Origin: an uncultured Holdemanella sp.
GTDB lineage: Bacteria; Bacillota_I; Bacilli_A; Erysipelotrichales; Erysipelotrichaceae
Reading direction: 5' to 3'
NCBI RefSeq assembly: GCF_934754935.1
Contig: NZ_CAKVJB010000002.1
Location: forward strand, 42,108-106,107
DNA length: 64,000 nt
In this document: one piece after another, positions 51,600 through 60,710 of the stretch
How the letters are laid out: the number at the start of each line of letters is the position of its first letter
How positions within the stretch are numbered: the first letter of the stretch is position 1
The notes under the pieces: generated by a model
Database searches by the model: none
The model's input: only the letters and a program-made list of their open reading frames with translations
Told to the model about the DNA's origin: nothing
Translations under genes and position numbers: made by a program

Positions 51600-52389
51600 A
51601 TTGAAGTACACCACTCTCATTATTTGTATAGTCGCTTATATATTTAGCGACTTTTTTTGCCTGTGCACTCCCATTTTTCATCGCAACACCATATCCACAA
51701 GACGCCAGTAAATCTACATCATTTCCATTATCCCCAAATGCCATTACACTAGAAATGGATACATGTTTCTTTTGACATATATATCGAATGGCTTCAAGCT
51801 TACCCACATCCCTTTTACATAATTCAGTCCCAAGTTTTCCTACATCATAAAAGCGATATTCTGGATATTGTTTTTTAAACTTTTTAATCTGAAACCCCAC
51901 AAAACAAACCTTGTCATAAAACGAATTATTTAACACAACATCCTTTTCAAATTTCGTTTTCTGTAGTGATTTTATATAATGCGAATTCAAAGGAACAAGC
52001 GAAAATATCTTCTTAACAATATTCATGACAGAAACATCAAACATTGTATAACCACCATTTTGCCAGACATAACTAATCAAATGATGCTTTTTAGCTTCTT
52101 TTGCGATCTCTCTTACTTCATCCTTGGATAAACGAGTAAAACTCTTTGTTTCTCCATCCAAAAAATCATGAATTTCTAAACCGTTTGAACTAGCCACAAA
52201 ACCTTTGTATTCTCTTAGTTTTAATTTTTTGATAACCTCACCTAATTCTTCATAAAACCTTCCAGTCACGATTCCAACTACAATGCCCTTTTGTTCAAGT
52301 TCAATGATTTTATGAATCGTATCATTATCAATATGTTTATGCGAATCATATAGTGTTCCGTCTAAATCAAAAACAATAATTTTAACCAT
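51577..52389 (-). CDS. HAD-family phosphatase, Cof/IIB type
   Basis: The 270-residue protein has motif I IIVFDLDGTLYDS, motif II VGIVTGRF, motif III Lys after GTELCKRDVGKLEA and motif IV VMAFGDNGNDVDLL. The Cof cap lies between II and III. It probably hydrolyses sugar phosphates or flavin/nucleotide compounds; the substrate is unknown. Confidence 0.88.
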   Translation of the reverse strand: MVKIIVFDLDGTLYDSHKHIDNDTIHKIIELEQKGIVVGIVTGRFYEELGEVIKKLKLREYKGFVASSNGLEIHDFLDGETKSFTRLSKDEVREIAKEAKKHHLISYVWQNGGYTMFDVSVMNIVKKIFSLVPLNSHYIKSLQKTKFEKDVVLNNSFYDKVCFVGFQIKKFKKQYPEYRFYDVGKLGTELCKRDVGKLEAIRYICQKKHVSISSVMAFGDNGNDVDLLASCGYGVAMKNGSAQAKKVAKYISDYTNNESGVLQFMNSFFE

Positions 52390-52458
52390 TTTTTACCTCT
52401 TCGCTAGAAAACCTACTAAATATATATTATTATAATAGAAAGAAAAGGGGAATAAATA

Positions 52459-52887
52459 ATGAAAATATCTACAAAAGGACGCTATGCCCTTCGTCTACTT
52501 ATAGATTTAGCTCAACATAATGATTCAGGCTTTATCACACTAAAAGACATTGCCGCAAGACAAAATATCTCAAAAAAATATTTAGAACAAATTGTTCCAA
52601 TTCTTACTAAGGGCGGAATGGTTCAATCCAATCGCGGTTTTCAAGGTGGATACAAACTATCTAAGAGTCCAGAACAAATCTGTGTATATGATGTATTAGT
52701 CGCAACCGAAGGAAACTTATCCTGTGTTGCCTGTCTAGATTCTGATGTAAATACATGTCCTAGAAAAGAAGATTGTGCAACACTTTATATTTATGAAGGA
52801 TTAAATCAAGTGATTGAAACCTATTTGAAAGGAATCACACTTCAAGATATTTTAAGTCACGAACAAAGCTTTGATTACGTAATCTAA
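52459..52887 (+). CDS. Rrf2-family regulator (CymR/IscR-like)
   Basis: The 142-residue regulator has the Rrf2 winged helix MKISTKGRYALRLLIDLA ... NISKKYLEQIVPIL, a wing QSNRGFQGGYKLS, and a C-terminal Cys cluster CVACLDSDVNTCPRKEDC. IscR-type members bind an Fe-S cluster there; CymR instead binds CysK. It lies 66 nt upstream of metY, in a sulfur gene block, so control of cysteine/methionine genes is likely. Confidence 0.88.
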   Translation: MKISTKGRYALRLLIDLAQHNDSGFITLKDIAARQNISKKYLEQIVPILTKGGMVQSNRGFQGGYKLSKSPEQICVYDVLVATEGNLSCVACLDSDVNTCPRKEDCATLYIYEGLNQVIETYLKGITLQDILSHEQSFDYVI

Positions 52888-52952
52888 GCTTTTCTTTTAC
52901 TTTTTGTAAAGATAATATTACAATAATAAATATGAAATGAGGTTAATTTATT

Positions 52953-54230
52953 ATGAAAACTGAAACAAAATGTTTACATGCAGGCTATGAGCCAAAAAAT
53001 GGTGAGCCTAGGGAAGTTCCAATTTATCAAAGTACTACTTTTAAATATGATTCAAGTCTTCAAATGGGAAGATTATTCGATTTAGAAGACAGTGGATATT
53101 TCTATTCACGCCTTCAAAACCCAACGAATGATATTGTCGCAAGTAAGATTGCTGCATTAGAAGGTGGAATTGCCGCAATGCTTACATCAAGTGGACAAGC
53201 CGCTAACTTCTTTGCGGTATTCAACATTTGTGAAGCCGGAGATCACTTAATTGCTTCTAGTGCTATCTATGGCGGAACATACAACCTATTTGGTGTGACA
53301 ATGAAGAAAATGGGTATCGATTGTACATTTGTAGATCCTGAAATCAGTGCAGAAGATCTTCAAAAAGAATTCAAGCCAAACACAAAATGTGTCTTTGGAG
53401 AAACAATCACAAATCCAACAGTACGTATTTTCGATATTGAAAAATTTGCGAAAGTCGCACACGCAAACGGAGTTCCATTAATCATCGACAACACATTCGC
53501 TACACCAATTATGTGTCAACCAATCCAATGGGGAGCTGATATTGTTACTCACTCAACTACAAAATATATGGATGGACATGCATCTTGTGTAGGTGGTGCT
53601 ATTGTAGATAGTGGTAACTTTAACTGGTTAGAACACGCAGAAAAATATCCAGGACTAACTACACCGGATGAATCTTATCATGGTATTGTATATGCCGAAA
53701 AATTCGGTAAATTAGCATATATCACAAAAGCTACAAGCCAATTAATGCGTGATTTAGGATCAATTCAAGCACCTCAAAATGCATATTATCTAAACTTAGG
53801 ATTAGAATCATTAGCTGTACGTATGAAGGCACATTGTGCAAATGCACTAGCTGTAGCCAAATATTTAGAAGCCAATGAAGATGTGGCTTGGGTTAAATAT
53901 GCAGACCTTGAAAGTGATCCTCATCATGAATTAGCTAAGAAATATTGTCCAAACGGAACTTGTGGTGTATTGTCATTTGGATTAAAAGCTGATCGTGATC
54001 AAACTGAAAAATTCATGGACAGCTTAAAATTAGCTTCTATCGTAACCCATGTTGCCGACGCTAAAACTTGTCTATTACACCCTGCAAGTCATACTCACCG
54101 TCAGATGAGTGAGGAACAATTAAAAGAAGCAGGTGTTGCTCCAGATTTAATTCGTTTCTCTGTAGGGCTTGAAGATGCACAAGACATTATCGATGATCTG
54201 CAACAAGCACTTGATGCCATGAAAGCTTAG
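52953..54230 (+). CDS. metY: O-acetylhomoserine sulfhydrylase
   Basis: The 425-residue PLP enzyme makes homocysteine from O-acetylhomoserine and sulfide. The start TKCLHAGYEP, the segment YSRLQNPTNDIVASKIAALEGG and the PLP Lys in HSTTKYMDGHASCVGG are of the Cys/Met metabolism class. Length fits MetY rather than cystathionine lyases. It is followed by its own terminator and by metA, the preceding step. Confidence 0.93.
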   Translation: MKTETKCLHAGYEPKNGEPREVPIYQSTTFKYDSSLQMGRLFDLEDSGYFYSRLQNPTNDIVASKIAALEGGIAAMLTSSGQAANFFAVFNICEAGDHLIASSAIYGGTYNLFGVTMKKMGIDCTFVDPEISAEDLQKEFKPNTKCVFGETITNPTVRIFDIEKFAKVAHANGVPLIIDNTFATPIMCQPIQWGADIVTHSTTKYMDGHASCVGGAIVDSGNFNWLEHAEKYPGLTTPDESYHGIVYAEKFGKLAYITKATSQLMRDLGSIQAPQNAYYLNLGLESLAVRMKAHCANALAVAKYLEANEDVAWVKYADLESDPHHELAKKYCPNGTCGVLSFGLKADRDQTEKFMDSLKLASIVTHVADAKTCLLHPASHTHRQMSEEQLKEAGVAPDLIRFSVGLEDAQDIIDDLQQALDAMKA

Positions 54231-54237
54231 TCTTTTA

Positions 54238-54268
54238 CAGAATGGAATTTTCCATTCTGTTTTTTTTC
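54238..54268 (+). terminator. Terminator of metY
   Basis: CAGAATGGAA/TTCCATTCTG is a perfect 10-bp stem with a 2-nt loop, followed by nine T. Confidence 0.92.
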
Positions 54269-54308
54269 GAGTATAATAAGATGTATACAAAAAAGGAGTT
54301 GTTTATAT

Positions 54309-55289
54309 ATGCCAATCAACATACCCGATGCTTTACCCGCAAAAGACATATTAGAAAGTGAAAAAATCTTTGCGATTGAAGATAAAAGTGCACATAGACA
54401 AAGAATCCGACCATTAAAAATCGTAATTCTAAATCTAATGCCTAAAAAAATAGAAACAGAAACCCAAATCTTACGACTCATTTCTAAAAGTGCACTACAA
54501 GTTGATATTGATTTTATGATGGTAAAAAACCATGTTTCTAAAAATACAAGCCAAGATCATTTAGTTAAATTCTATACATACTTTGAAAAATTAAAAGATA
54601 ATTATTACGATGGAATGATCATTACAGGAGCTCCTGTCGAACATCTAGAATATGAAGATGTCGATTATTGGAATGAACTTGAAGAAATCATGGAATGGTC
54701 TAAAACTCACGTCTATTCCACACTACATATTTGTTGGGGAGCCCAAGCCGGACTGTATTATCATTATGGAATTCAAAAACATATCTTGCCAGAAAAAGTA
54801 TTCGGCATCTTCCCAGAACAATTAGTCGATGAATATGACTTTTTAACCAATGGCTTCGACGAAATTCACTATACTCCGCATTCAAGACATACGGCTATTG
54901 ATGAAGAGGCAGTTAAAAAAGTGAAATGCTTATCCATCCTATCTAAGAATGATGAAATTGGTTCAAACATCATTGTCACAAAAGATTATCGTCAAATCTT
55001 TATTCTTGGTCATTTAGAATATGGAAAAGAAACATTAAAAGATGAATATTTCAGAGATTTAAAAGCCAATAAACCCATCCATATTCCATTCAACTATTTC
55101 CCGGATGATGATCCAGAAAAAGAACCAATCTTAAAATGGAGAAGCCATGCCAATCTTCTATATCGAAACTGGCTAAACTATGTATATCAATTGACGCCAT
55201 TTGAAATTGAAGAAATTGGAAAAATAAAAGAACCCATTGGTACGGGTTCTAGAGAAGATCATGGCTATGCCAAGACTTTTACGAAGTAA
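54309..55289 (+). CDS. metA: Homoserine O-acetyltransferase (MetA)
   Basis: The 326-residue enzyme activates homoserine for MetY. The start MPINIPDALPA, the nucleophile Cys142 in LHICWGAQAG and the later HSRHT are of the MetA/HTS family. Residue 111 is Glu (TGAPVE), the residue that gives acetyl-CoA rather than succinyl-CoA use in Bacillus relatives. This fits the O-acetylhomoserine enzyme next door. AGGAG lies upstream. It has its own -10 (TATAAT, 54272). Confidence 0.93.
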   Translation: MPINIPDALPAKDILESEKIFAIEDKSAHRQRIRPLKIVILNLMPKKIETETQILRLISKSALQVDIDFMMVKNHVSKNTSQDHLVKFYTYFEKLKDNYYDGMIITGAPVEHLEYEDVDYWNELEEIMEWSKTHVYSTLHICWGAQAGLYYHYGIQKHILPEKVFGIFPEQLVDEYDFLTNGFDEIHYTPHSRHTAIDEEAVKKVKCLSILSKNDEIGSNIIVTKDYRQIFILGHLEYGKETLKDEYFRDLKANKPIHIPFNYFPDDDPEKEPILKWRSHANLLYRNWLNYVYQLTPFEIEEIGKIKEPIGTGSREDHGYAKTFTK

Positions 55290-55308
55290 TTTTTTACTTC
55301 GTTTTTTT
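55281..55308. terminator. Bidirectional terminator between metA and cysK
   Basis: ACGAAGTAA/TTACTTCGT is a perfect 9-bp stem with a 4-nt loop, T-run on the plus strand. It includes the last codons of metA and abuts the cysK stop. Confidence 0.88.
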
Positions 55309-56236
55309 ATTCTGCAAACATTGGAGTGGATAAATAACGCTCACCTGTATCTGGCAATAATACAACGATTGTCTTACCCTTGTTTTCTGGGCGTTTTGCG
55401 ATTTGAATAGCCGCATATGTAGCAGCACCACTTGAAATACCCACTAACATACCTTCATTATGTGCAATTAAGCGACCTGTTTCATAGGCTTGTTCATTTG
55501 TGACTGTAAACACTTCATCATATACACTTGTATCCAAAGTATTTGGAACAAAACCAGCACCAATACCTTGAATACCATGAGGACCTGCATGACCTTCAGA
55601 TAATACTGGACTTGTTGCAGGTTCAACCGCAACCAATTTCACATTTGGATTTTGATCCTTCAAATATTTACCTGTACCACTTACAGTACCACCAGTCCCA
55701 ACACCGGCAACAAAGATACCAACTTTTCCTTCTGTATCCTTCCAAATTTCTGGACCCGTAGATTCATAATGAGCCTGAGGATTTGATGGATTTTCAAACT
55801 GACTTGGAATAAAACTATTTGGTGTAGCTGCAGCCAATTCCTGAGCTTTCGCAATAGCACCCTTCATACCTGCCTTACCATCTGTTAAAACAACTTTTGC
55901 GCCATACGCCTTCAACAAATTACGACGCTCTACACTCATTGTTTCAGGCATTGTCATAATAGCCTTATATCCCTTAGCTGCTGCAACAGAGGCAATACCA
56001 ATACCTGTATTTCCGCTTGTTGGTTCAATCAATGTAGCACCCGGTTTAATCAAACCTTTTTTCTCTGCATCTTCAATCATTTTCTTTGCGATACGATCCT
56101 TTACACTTCCAGCTGGATTAAAGAATTCTACCTTCGCAACAACGCTAGCTTCTAAACCTTCTTTTTCTTCGATGTGTGTTAATTCTACTAATGGTGTATT
56201 TCCAATTAAATCTGAAATTGCTTTATATACTGTCAT
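55307..56236 (-). CDS. cysK: Cysteine synthase
   Basis: The 309-residue PLP enzyme condenses O-acetylserine with sulfide. The PLP Lys is in PAGSVKDRIA, the substrate loop is PTSGNTGIGIA and the phosphate loop is GTGGTVSGTG. Ending at the conserved region LLPDTGERYLS. AGGAGG lies 8 nt upstream. The 100-nt leader carries a Cys-rich ten-codon frame (56268-56300). CysK also binds CymR-type regulators in other Bacillota. Confidence 0.95.
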   Translation of the reverse strand: MTVYKAISDLIGNTPLVELTHIEEKEGLEASVVAKVEFFNPAGSVKDRIAKKMIEDAEKKGLIKPGATLIEPTSGNTGIGIASVAAAKGYKAIMTMPETMSVERRNLLKAYGAKVVLTDGKAGMKGAIAKAQELAAATPNSFIPSQFENPSNPQAHYESTGPEIWKDTEGKVGIFVAGVGTGGTVSGTGKYLKDQNPNVKLVAVEPATSPVLSEGHAGPHGIQGIGAGFVPNTLDTSVYDEVFTVTNEQAYETGRLIAHNEGMLVGISSGAATYAAIQIAKRPENKGKTIVVLLPDTGERYLSTPMFAE

Positions 56237-56267
56237 TTTCTTTTCCTCCTATTAAACAAATTCAATA

Positions 56268-56300
56268 TTATTTATTTAAAGAGCTACAACATCGCTTCAT
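56268..56300 (-). CDS. Cys-rich leader peptide of cysK
   Basis: ATG 56300, 8 nt after GGAGG (56309-56313), opens the frame MKRCCSSLNK and stops at 56268, about 18 nt before the cysK ribosome site. Two tandem Cys codons are followed by two Ser codons, the end product and its precursor. This layout suggests that ribosome stalling at low cysteinyl-tRNA controls cysK. Confidence 0.65.
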   Translation of the reverse strand: MKRCCSSLNK

Positions 56301-56341
56301 AATCAGTACCTCCACTTACTATTCCTAGTAACTTTATAGGC

Positions 56342-56370
56342 ATTATAGGGGTTTGTTTTTCCAAAGTCAA
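56342..56370 (-). promoter_or_regulatory. cysK promoter
   Basis: On the minus strand TTGACT (56365-56370) and TATAAT (56342-56347) are spaced 17 nt. Transcription should start near 56335, so the RNA includes the leader peptide frame. The transcript starts inside the region behind the XRE-like gene. Confidence 0.88.
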
Positions 56371-56398
56371 CAAAAAAGTGATGGAAATTTATCCATCA

Positions 56399-56809
56399 CT
56401 AATCCAACAACTCTAACTGATACTCCATCAAACACTCATTGGTTTCATATACACTCTTATGATTCTCAATACAATATATCAATAATGCATCTCTTTTTAC
56501 CTTTGGATACAACATTCCGTTATTCGATAAAGACAATAAGTTATTTGTCATACGCAAATCTAAACCTAAGCCTAGACTTAACTGAATCACCTTATCTTTG
56601 TTGGGAACCTTTGAACCATCAAAGATTTGATACCCATAATTCCTTTGAATCGTTGTCTTCGATAATACTTGTGCCTTAGACATATGCTTAGCATCAATGA
56701 TATGATTTAAATATTCTGAAAAAGTTAAATCATCTAGACTTTCCATTAAAGTGTTTAATCCATCACTCTTTGTTTCTTGAATTGTTTTTAATAATTGATT
56801 TGTTTCTGC
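56399..56809 (-). CDS. XRE-like HTH regulator, paired with a kinase
   Basis: The 136-residue protein has a helix-turn-helix-like part (about 35-65: SEYLNHIIDAKHMSKAQVLSKTTIQRNYGYQIFDG) and a helical C-terminus with RDALLIYCIENHKSVYETNECLME. It is divergent to the kinase gene with 36 nt between starts. Pairs like this recur in Bacillota. It may regulate the kinase or be its substrate. Confidence 0.65.
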   Translation of the reverse strand, partial: AETNQLLKTIQETKSDGLNTLMESLDDLTFSEYLNHIIDAKHMSKAQVLSKTTIQRNYGYQIFDGSKVPNKDKVIQLSLGLGLDLRMTNNLLSLSNNGMLYPKVKRDALLIYCIENHKSVYETNECLMEYQLELLD

Positions 56810-56845
56810 CATAATACTTATAATATACACAAGAAAGAGCAATTT

Positions 56846-57814
56846 ATGAAGACTTTACAAATAATTAAACAAGATAACGACAAAACCATTTCATTAGTAG
56901 AACACGAAACAACACACACTAAATATATCCAAAAAGAATTAAATTATTATGATAAGACTCTTTATCAAACACTTCAAAAAATAAAGAGTCCTTATTTACC
57001 TAAAATATTTGTGGTCCAAGAAAATGACAACCATTTAATTCTAATTGAAGAATATATTGAAGGAAACACTTTGGATCAACAAATTCTTTCAAAAGAAGAT
57101 GTAAGAAATATTATGCATCAACTATGTGAGTGTTTAAATTCATTACACAAATTAGACCCACCTATCGTTCATCGTGACATCAAACCAGAAAATATTATCT
57201 ATCACAATAATAAGGTGACACTCCTTGATTTTGGGATTGCACGTTTTTTAGATTCCAAAAAAAATAAAGACACTCTTATCTTAGGCAGTGTTGGCTATGC
57301 AGCACCTGAACAATTTGGTTTTCAACAATCCAATCCACAAACAGACATATATGCCTTGGGTAAATTAATGAACTACTTATTGAATGGTTCTTTAGAACAT
57401 CAAGATAATATACCACTTGATTTAAAACATATCATTATTAAGGCAACTCAATTAGATTATAAGAATCGCTATAATTCTGTTAATGAAATGGACTTAGCTA
57501 TCCAAGGAAAATCAGTTATTATCCCACCCTTTAATCATGAAACACTTAAATCAAAGCTAGTCTCTCTAGCATGGATTCTATTTATATTTATACTTGTAGT
57601 CGATATGGAACCAGGAGACACCATTAAAAATAGCTTTATCAATAAGCTAAGTTGTTTTATGTTTATATATTTCGGTTTATTCCTTTTTTACAACAAGAAT
57701 CTATTTCATAGATATATGCCAAAAATACCATGGCCCATCCTTTATTCCATTATTTTCTTTCTATTTTTATGTTTAGACGTATGGTTTTTTATGTGGATGG
57801 ATTCCCTAATTTAA
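56846..57814 (+). CDS. Ser/Thr protein kinase with C-terminal membrane helices
   Basis: The 322-residue protein has the catalytic loop HRDIKPENIIY, DFGIAR and an APE motif (YAAPEQFG). A Lys in YIQKELN fits the ATP-anchoring position, but the glycine-rich loop is degenerate. Three hydrophobic segments (about 235-320) anchor it in the membrane. No PASTA domains are present. ATG 56846 is used with AAGAAAGAG upstream. Confidence 0.85.
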   Translation: MKTLQIIKQDNDKTISLVEHETTHTKYIQKELNYYDKTLYQTLQKIKSPYLPKIFVVQENDNHLILIEEYIEGNTLDQQILSKEDVRNIMHQLCECLNSLHKLDPPIVHRDIKPENIIYHNNKVTLLDFGIARFLDSKKNKDTLILGSVGYAAPEQFGFQQSNPQTDIYALGKLMNYLLNGSLEHQDNIPLDLKHIIIKATQLDYKNRYNSVNEMDLAIQGKSVIIPPFNHETLKSKLVSLAWILFIFILVVDMEPGDTIKNSFINKLSCFMFIYFGLFLFYNKNLFHRYMPKIPWPILYSIIFFLFLCLDVWFFMWMDSLI

Positions 57815-57884
57815 ATGTATGCTCGTGGCATACCAAACTTCTTTATATTTTTCTTATACTAAAGAAAAGGAATAAGGAGTATAT

Positions 57885-58325
57885 ATGAAAAAGGGTTTAA
57901 AAGTATTTTTTGGAGCTGCCATTGTCATAACGGCTGTCGCATGCTCAACTTCAAATAATGAAGTAAAAGACACAAAAGAAAATGTCGTAGAAACAAAGGA
58001 AGATACAAGCGTTCCAAAAGAGTATCGTAATGCACTACATAAAGCTGAAAATTACAGTAAAATGATGCACATGTCCAAACAAAGAATTTATGATCAATTA
58101 ACTTCAGAATATGGAGAAAAGTTTGATGCAGAAGCAGCACAATATGCGATTGACAATTTAAATGTAGACTACAATGAGAACGCATTAAAATGTGGTGAAA
58201 ACTATAAGAAGACAATGCACATGTCAAAAGCTAGAATTTATGATCAATTAACTTCGGAAAATGGAGAAAAATTCACTGCCGAAGAAGCACAATATGCGAT
58301 TGATAATATAAAAGCGATTATTTAG
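57885..58325 (+). CDS. Ltp-repeat lipoprotein
   Basis: The 146-residue protein has a lipobox (ITAVAC, Cys20) and two Ltp repeats (about 48-90 and 97-140), each with MSK.RIYDQLTSE.GEKF and EAQYAIDN. Proteins with these repeats include superinfection exclusion lipoproteins such as Ltp of phage TP-J34, which block phage DNA entry. The frame stops after the second repeat. A third, out-of-frame repeat follows. GGAG lies upstream. Confidence 0.82.
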   Translation: MKKGLKVFFGAAIVITAVACSTSNNEVKDTKENVVETKEDTSVPKEYRNALHKAENYSKMMHMSKQRIYDQLTSEYGEKFDAEAAQYAIDNLNVDYNENALKCGENYKKTMHMSKARIYDQLTSENGEKFTAEEAQYAIDNIKAII

Positions 58326-58468
58326 AAGCTGCCTTAAAATCTGCCAAGAATTATCAAGAAACTATGAGCATGTCAAAAGATGCCATCTACGATCAGTTGG
58401 TAAGTGATTATGGCGAAAAATTTACTGCTGAAGAAGCACAATATGCCATTGATAATTTAGATGACTAA
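58326..58468 (+). pseudogene. Out-of-frame third Ltp repeat
   Basis: Directly after the TAG of the lipoprotein gene another frame encodes a full Ltp repeat (EAALKSAKNYQETMSMSKDA to EEAQYAIDNLDD, stop 58466-58468). The frame change lies at about 58311-58316, where one base appears lost. It is thus the broken C-terminus of the same gene. Confidence 0.8.
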
Positions 58469-58483
58469 TCTTATACTAAAGGC

Positions 58484-59011
58484 ATGAAACTCGCTATATT
58501 ATTTCCTGGAATTGGATATCATACAGATAAACCATTACTATACTATTCAAAAAAGATATTAAAGAATATGGATTATGAAATCAAAGAAATACAATTTTCA
58601 AATCTAGACTTTGACTTAAACAAATCTAAAGATGAAGCGTATAAACAAGCCAAAGATCAAATTGAAAAAATGAATTTAAGCACATATGATTCCATTCTAT
58701 TTATATCTAAAAGTATTGGAACCTATTGTGCAGCTAAACTTGCCCATGAATATAAGTTAACTGCTAATATCTATTTCACGCCATTAGATTTCACTTTGGA
58801 ATATCTTCAACAAAAAGATCTAGTGTATTCTGGTACAAAAGATCAATGGGCTAATTTTGATAAGATCGAACAATATTGTATTTATCATCTTATTGAATTT
58901 CATAGTATTGTTGATGGAAATCATTCTTTAGAAACAGGAAATATTCAAACAGACATTGAGAATCTGAAACAAATCATGTATCGCGTAGAAACATTTATCC
59001 ACAGCTTATAA
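58484..59011 (+). CDS. Alpha/beta-hydrolase-like protein
   Basis: The 175-residue protein has an alpha/beta pattern: strand LAILFPGIGYH, a nucleophile-elbow-like FISKSIGTYCAAK (Ser near 68) and a late His in DGNHSLE. The substrate is unknown. It begins 16 nt after the Ltp remnant and converges with the HD gene. Confidence 0.65.
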   Translation: MKLAILFPGIGYHTDKPLLYYSKKILKNMDYEIKEIQFSNLDFDLNKSKDEAYKQAKDQIEKMNLSTYDSILFISKSIGTYCAAKLAHEYKLTANIYFTPLDFTLEYLQQKDLVYSGTKDQWANFDKIEQYCIYHLIEFHSIVDGNHSLETGNIQTDIENLKQIMYRVETFIHSL

Positions 59012-59027
59012 AGCTGTGGATATTTTT
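58997..59027. terminator. Terminator between hydrolase-like and HD genes
   Basis: ATCCACAGCTT/AAGCTGTGGAT is a perfect 11-bp stem with a 3-nt loop, followed by ATTTTT. It overlaps the ends of both converging genes. Confidence 0.88.
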
Positions 59028-59614
59028 AATTGATCTTTTAAACGCTCAAAATAATCCAATTGAAATTGAATACGATCCAACCACAATGCTTGTGCCGTCT
59101 TTGTTGTACATGTATAAGAAGCATATTCATTCAATGTCTGTAGCATTGAATCCACATACTGAATCTGTACATCTATAGGTTGTTTACTAAACTGCACGGC
59201 TTCTAGTGTTTCATATAGACGATACACACCTACACGATCAATATTATCCGCTTCCTGTACACTTAAAGTAAACGCATTGTATTCCCCTTCAAAATCCGCT
59301 TTTAAATCCACATGAATCGCAATCGCAAAACAAATATCATGAATACACTCTTTTGGATAGTCAATCGATTCAAGAAATTCACGAACCATTTTACTCGATA
59401 CCCTTCCATGATTTTGCCACTCATCCTGCGTTTTGAACTGTGTACAATAACTTACATCATGCAAAAGACACGCAATCATTAAATCCTCTACATTCAACCC
59501 TTCTTTTTCGGCAATTTCCTTTCCAATATTTGCGACACGATACGAATGAGCCAAACGATACGTATCCTTTATCTTCAATTTCAAATAGTCTTGAGCCTTG
59601 ACTAAGTTTTCCAT
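59006..59614 (-). CDS. HD-domain phosphohydrolase
   Basis: The 202-residue protein has the HD metal site: His in LAHSYRVANIGKEIA, HD in LLHDVSYC, and a later His and Asp (AIAIHVDLKADFEG). It belongs to the small YedJ/uncharacterised HD group, hydrolysing nucleotides or phosphates. The substrate is unknown. It is divergent to the aro operon. Confidence 0.82.
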   Translation of the reverse strand: MENLVKAQDYLKLKIKDTYRLAHSYRVANIGKEIAEKEGLNVEDLMIACLLHDVSYCTQFKTQDEWQNHGRVSSKMVREFLESIDYPKECIHDICFAIAIHVDLKADFEGEYNAFTLSVQEADNIDRVGVYRLYETLEAVQFSKQPIDVQIQYVDSMLQTLNEYASYTCTTKTAQALWLDRIQFQLDYFERLKDQLKISTAL

Positions 59615-59696
59615 ATCTTCATTATACTATTTCTTTCAGAAATTTTCTGAAAAAGGTTTATGTTCATGGTATGATATACGAAAGGAGTTTTTTATT

Positions 59697-60710
59697 ATGA
59701 AGTTAAATGTCAATTTAGAAAATCATTCATATCCAATATATATTGAAAGAAACGCAATTCAAAAAGTACATGAATATATTCCTGTATCAAGAAAGATTGC
59801 GATCATCACAGATACAGGTGTGCCTGAAAAATGGGTCAATATTGTCAAAGAACAATGTCTGGATTCTTTTGTATGCACGATACCACAAGGAGAACCATCC
59901 AAATGTTTTGATCAATATAAATATCTTTTAGAAGAAATGATTCAACACAACATGTCTAGAAAAGATGCGATTATCGCAGTAGGTGGAGGCGTAGTCGGAG
60001 ATCTTGCGGGCTTTGTGGCTGCAAGCTACATGCGTGGCATTGATTTCTACAACATTCCTACAACCGTATTAAGCCAAGTTGATTCAAGTGTAGGTGGTAA
60101 AGTTGCCATAGATATGGGTTCCTATAAAAATATTGTAGGTGCTTTTTGGCAACCTAAAACCGTTATTATCGATTCAAACGTATTATCGACTCTTTCCCTT
60201 CGCCAACAACACAACGGTCTTTGTGAAGCACTTAAAATGGGGCTAATTCTAGATGATCATTTAGTCTCTTTATTTGAACAAGACACATTAGATATCGATG
60301 CGATTATTACGCGTTCCATTGAATTAAAGCGTGACGTTGTTCAACAAGACGAACGAGAAAGTAATCTTAGAAAGATTCTAAACTTTGGACATACCATTGG
60401 ACATGCCATTGAATCGGCATATGGATTAAATACATATCTTCATGGCGAATGTGTAGCGATGGGTATGTTGTTCTTTATTGAAGATAAGCCATTAAAACAA
60501 CGTGTATTAAATATATATAAGAAGCTAGATTTGCCTCAAGTGCCAGACTATGATACTTCCACATTATTAGAATATGTGACTCATGATAAGAAAAGCAGTC
60601 ATAATACCGTATCTACAATTCTAGTAAAACAATCTGGTACTTATATCATCAAAGAACTTTCTTTTGAAGACATACAAAACGTATTAGAAAGAGGACCATA
60701 TGAAAAATAA
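59697..60710 (+). CDS. aroB: 3-dehydroquinate synthase
   Basis: The 337-residue enzyme makes 3-dehydroquinate in the shikimate pathway. Motifs are GGGVVGDLAGFVAASYMRG, IPTTVLSQVDSSVGGKVAID and the zinc-binding LNFGHTIGHAIE. ATG 59697 follows AAAGGAG by 10 nt; the longer frame to 59598 overlaps the HD gene and is not used. First gene of a four-gene operon; it overlaps aroC by 11 nt. Confidence 0.95.
   Translation: MKLNVNLENHSYPIYIERNAIQKVHEYIPVSRKIAIITDTGVPEKWVNIVKEQCLDSFVCTIPQGEPSKCFDQYKYLLEEMIQHNMSRKDAIIAVGGGVVGDLAGFVAASYMRGIDFYNIPTTVLSQVDSSVGGKVAIDMGSYKNIVGAFWQPKTVIIDSNVLSTLSLRQQHNGLCEALKMGLILDDHLVSLFEQDTLDIDAIITRSIELKRDVVQQDERESNLRKILNFGHTIGHAIESAYGLNTYLHGECVAMGMLFFIEDKPLKQRVLNIYKKLDLPQVPDYDTSTLLEYVTHDKKSSHNTVSTILVKQSGTYIIKELSFEDIQNVLERGPYEK

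Noticed and set aside
56237..56341. T-box or SAM riboswitch in front of cysK
   Set aside because: No T-box sequence, no S-box core and no terminator hairpin; a leader peptide explains the region better.
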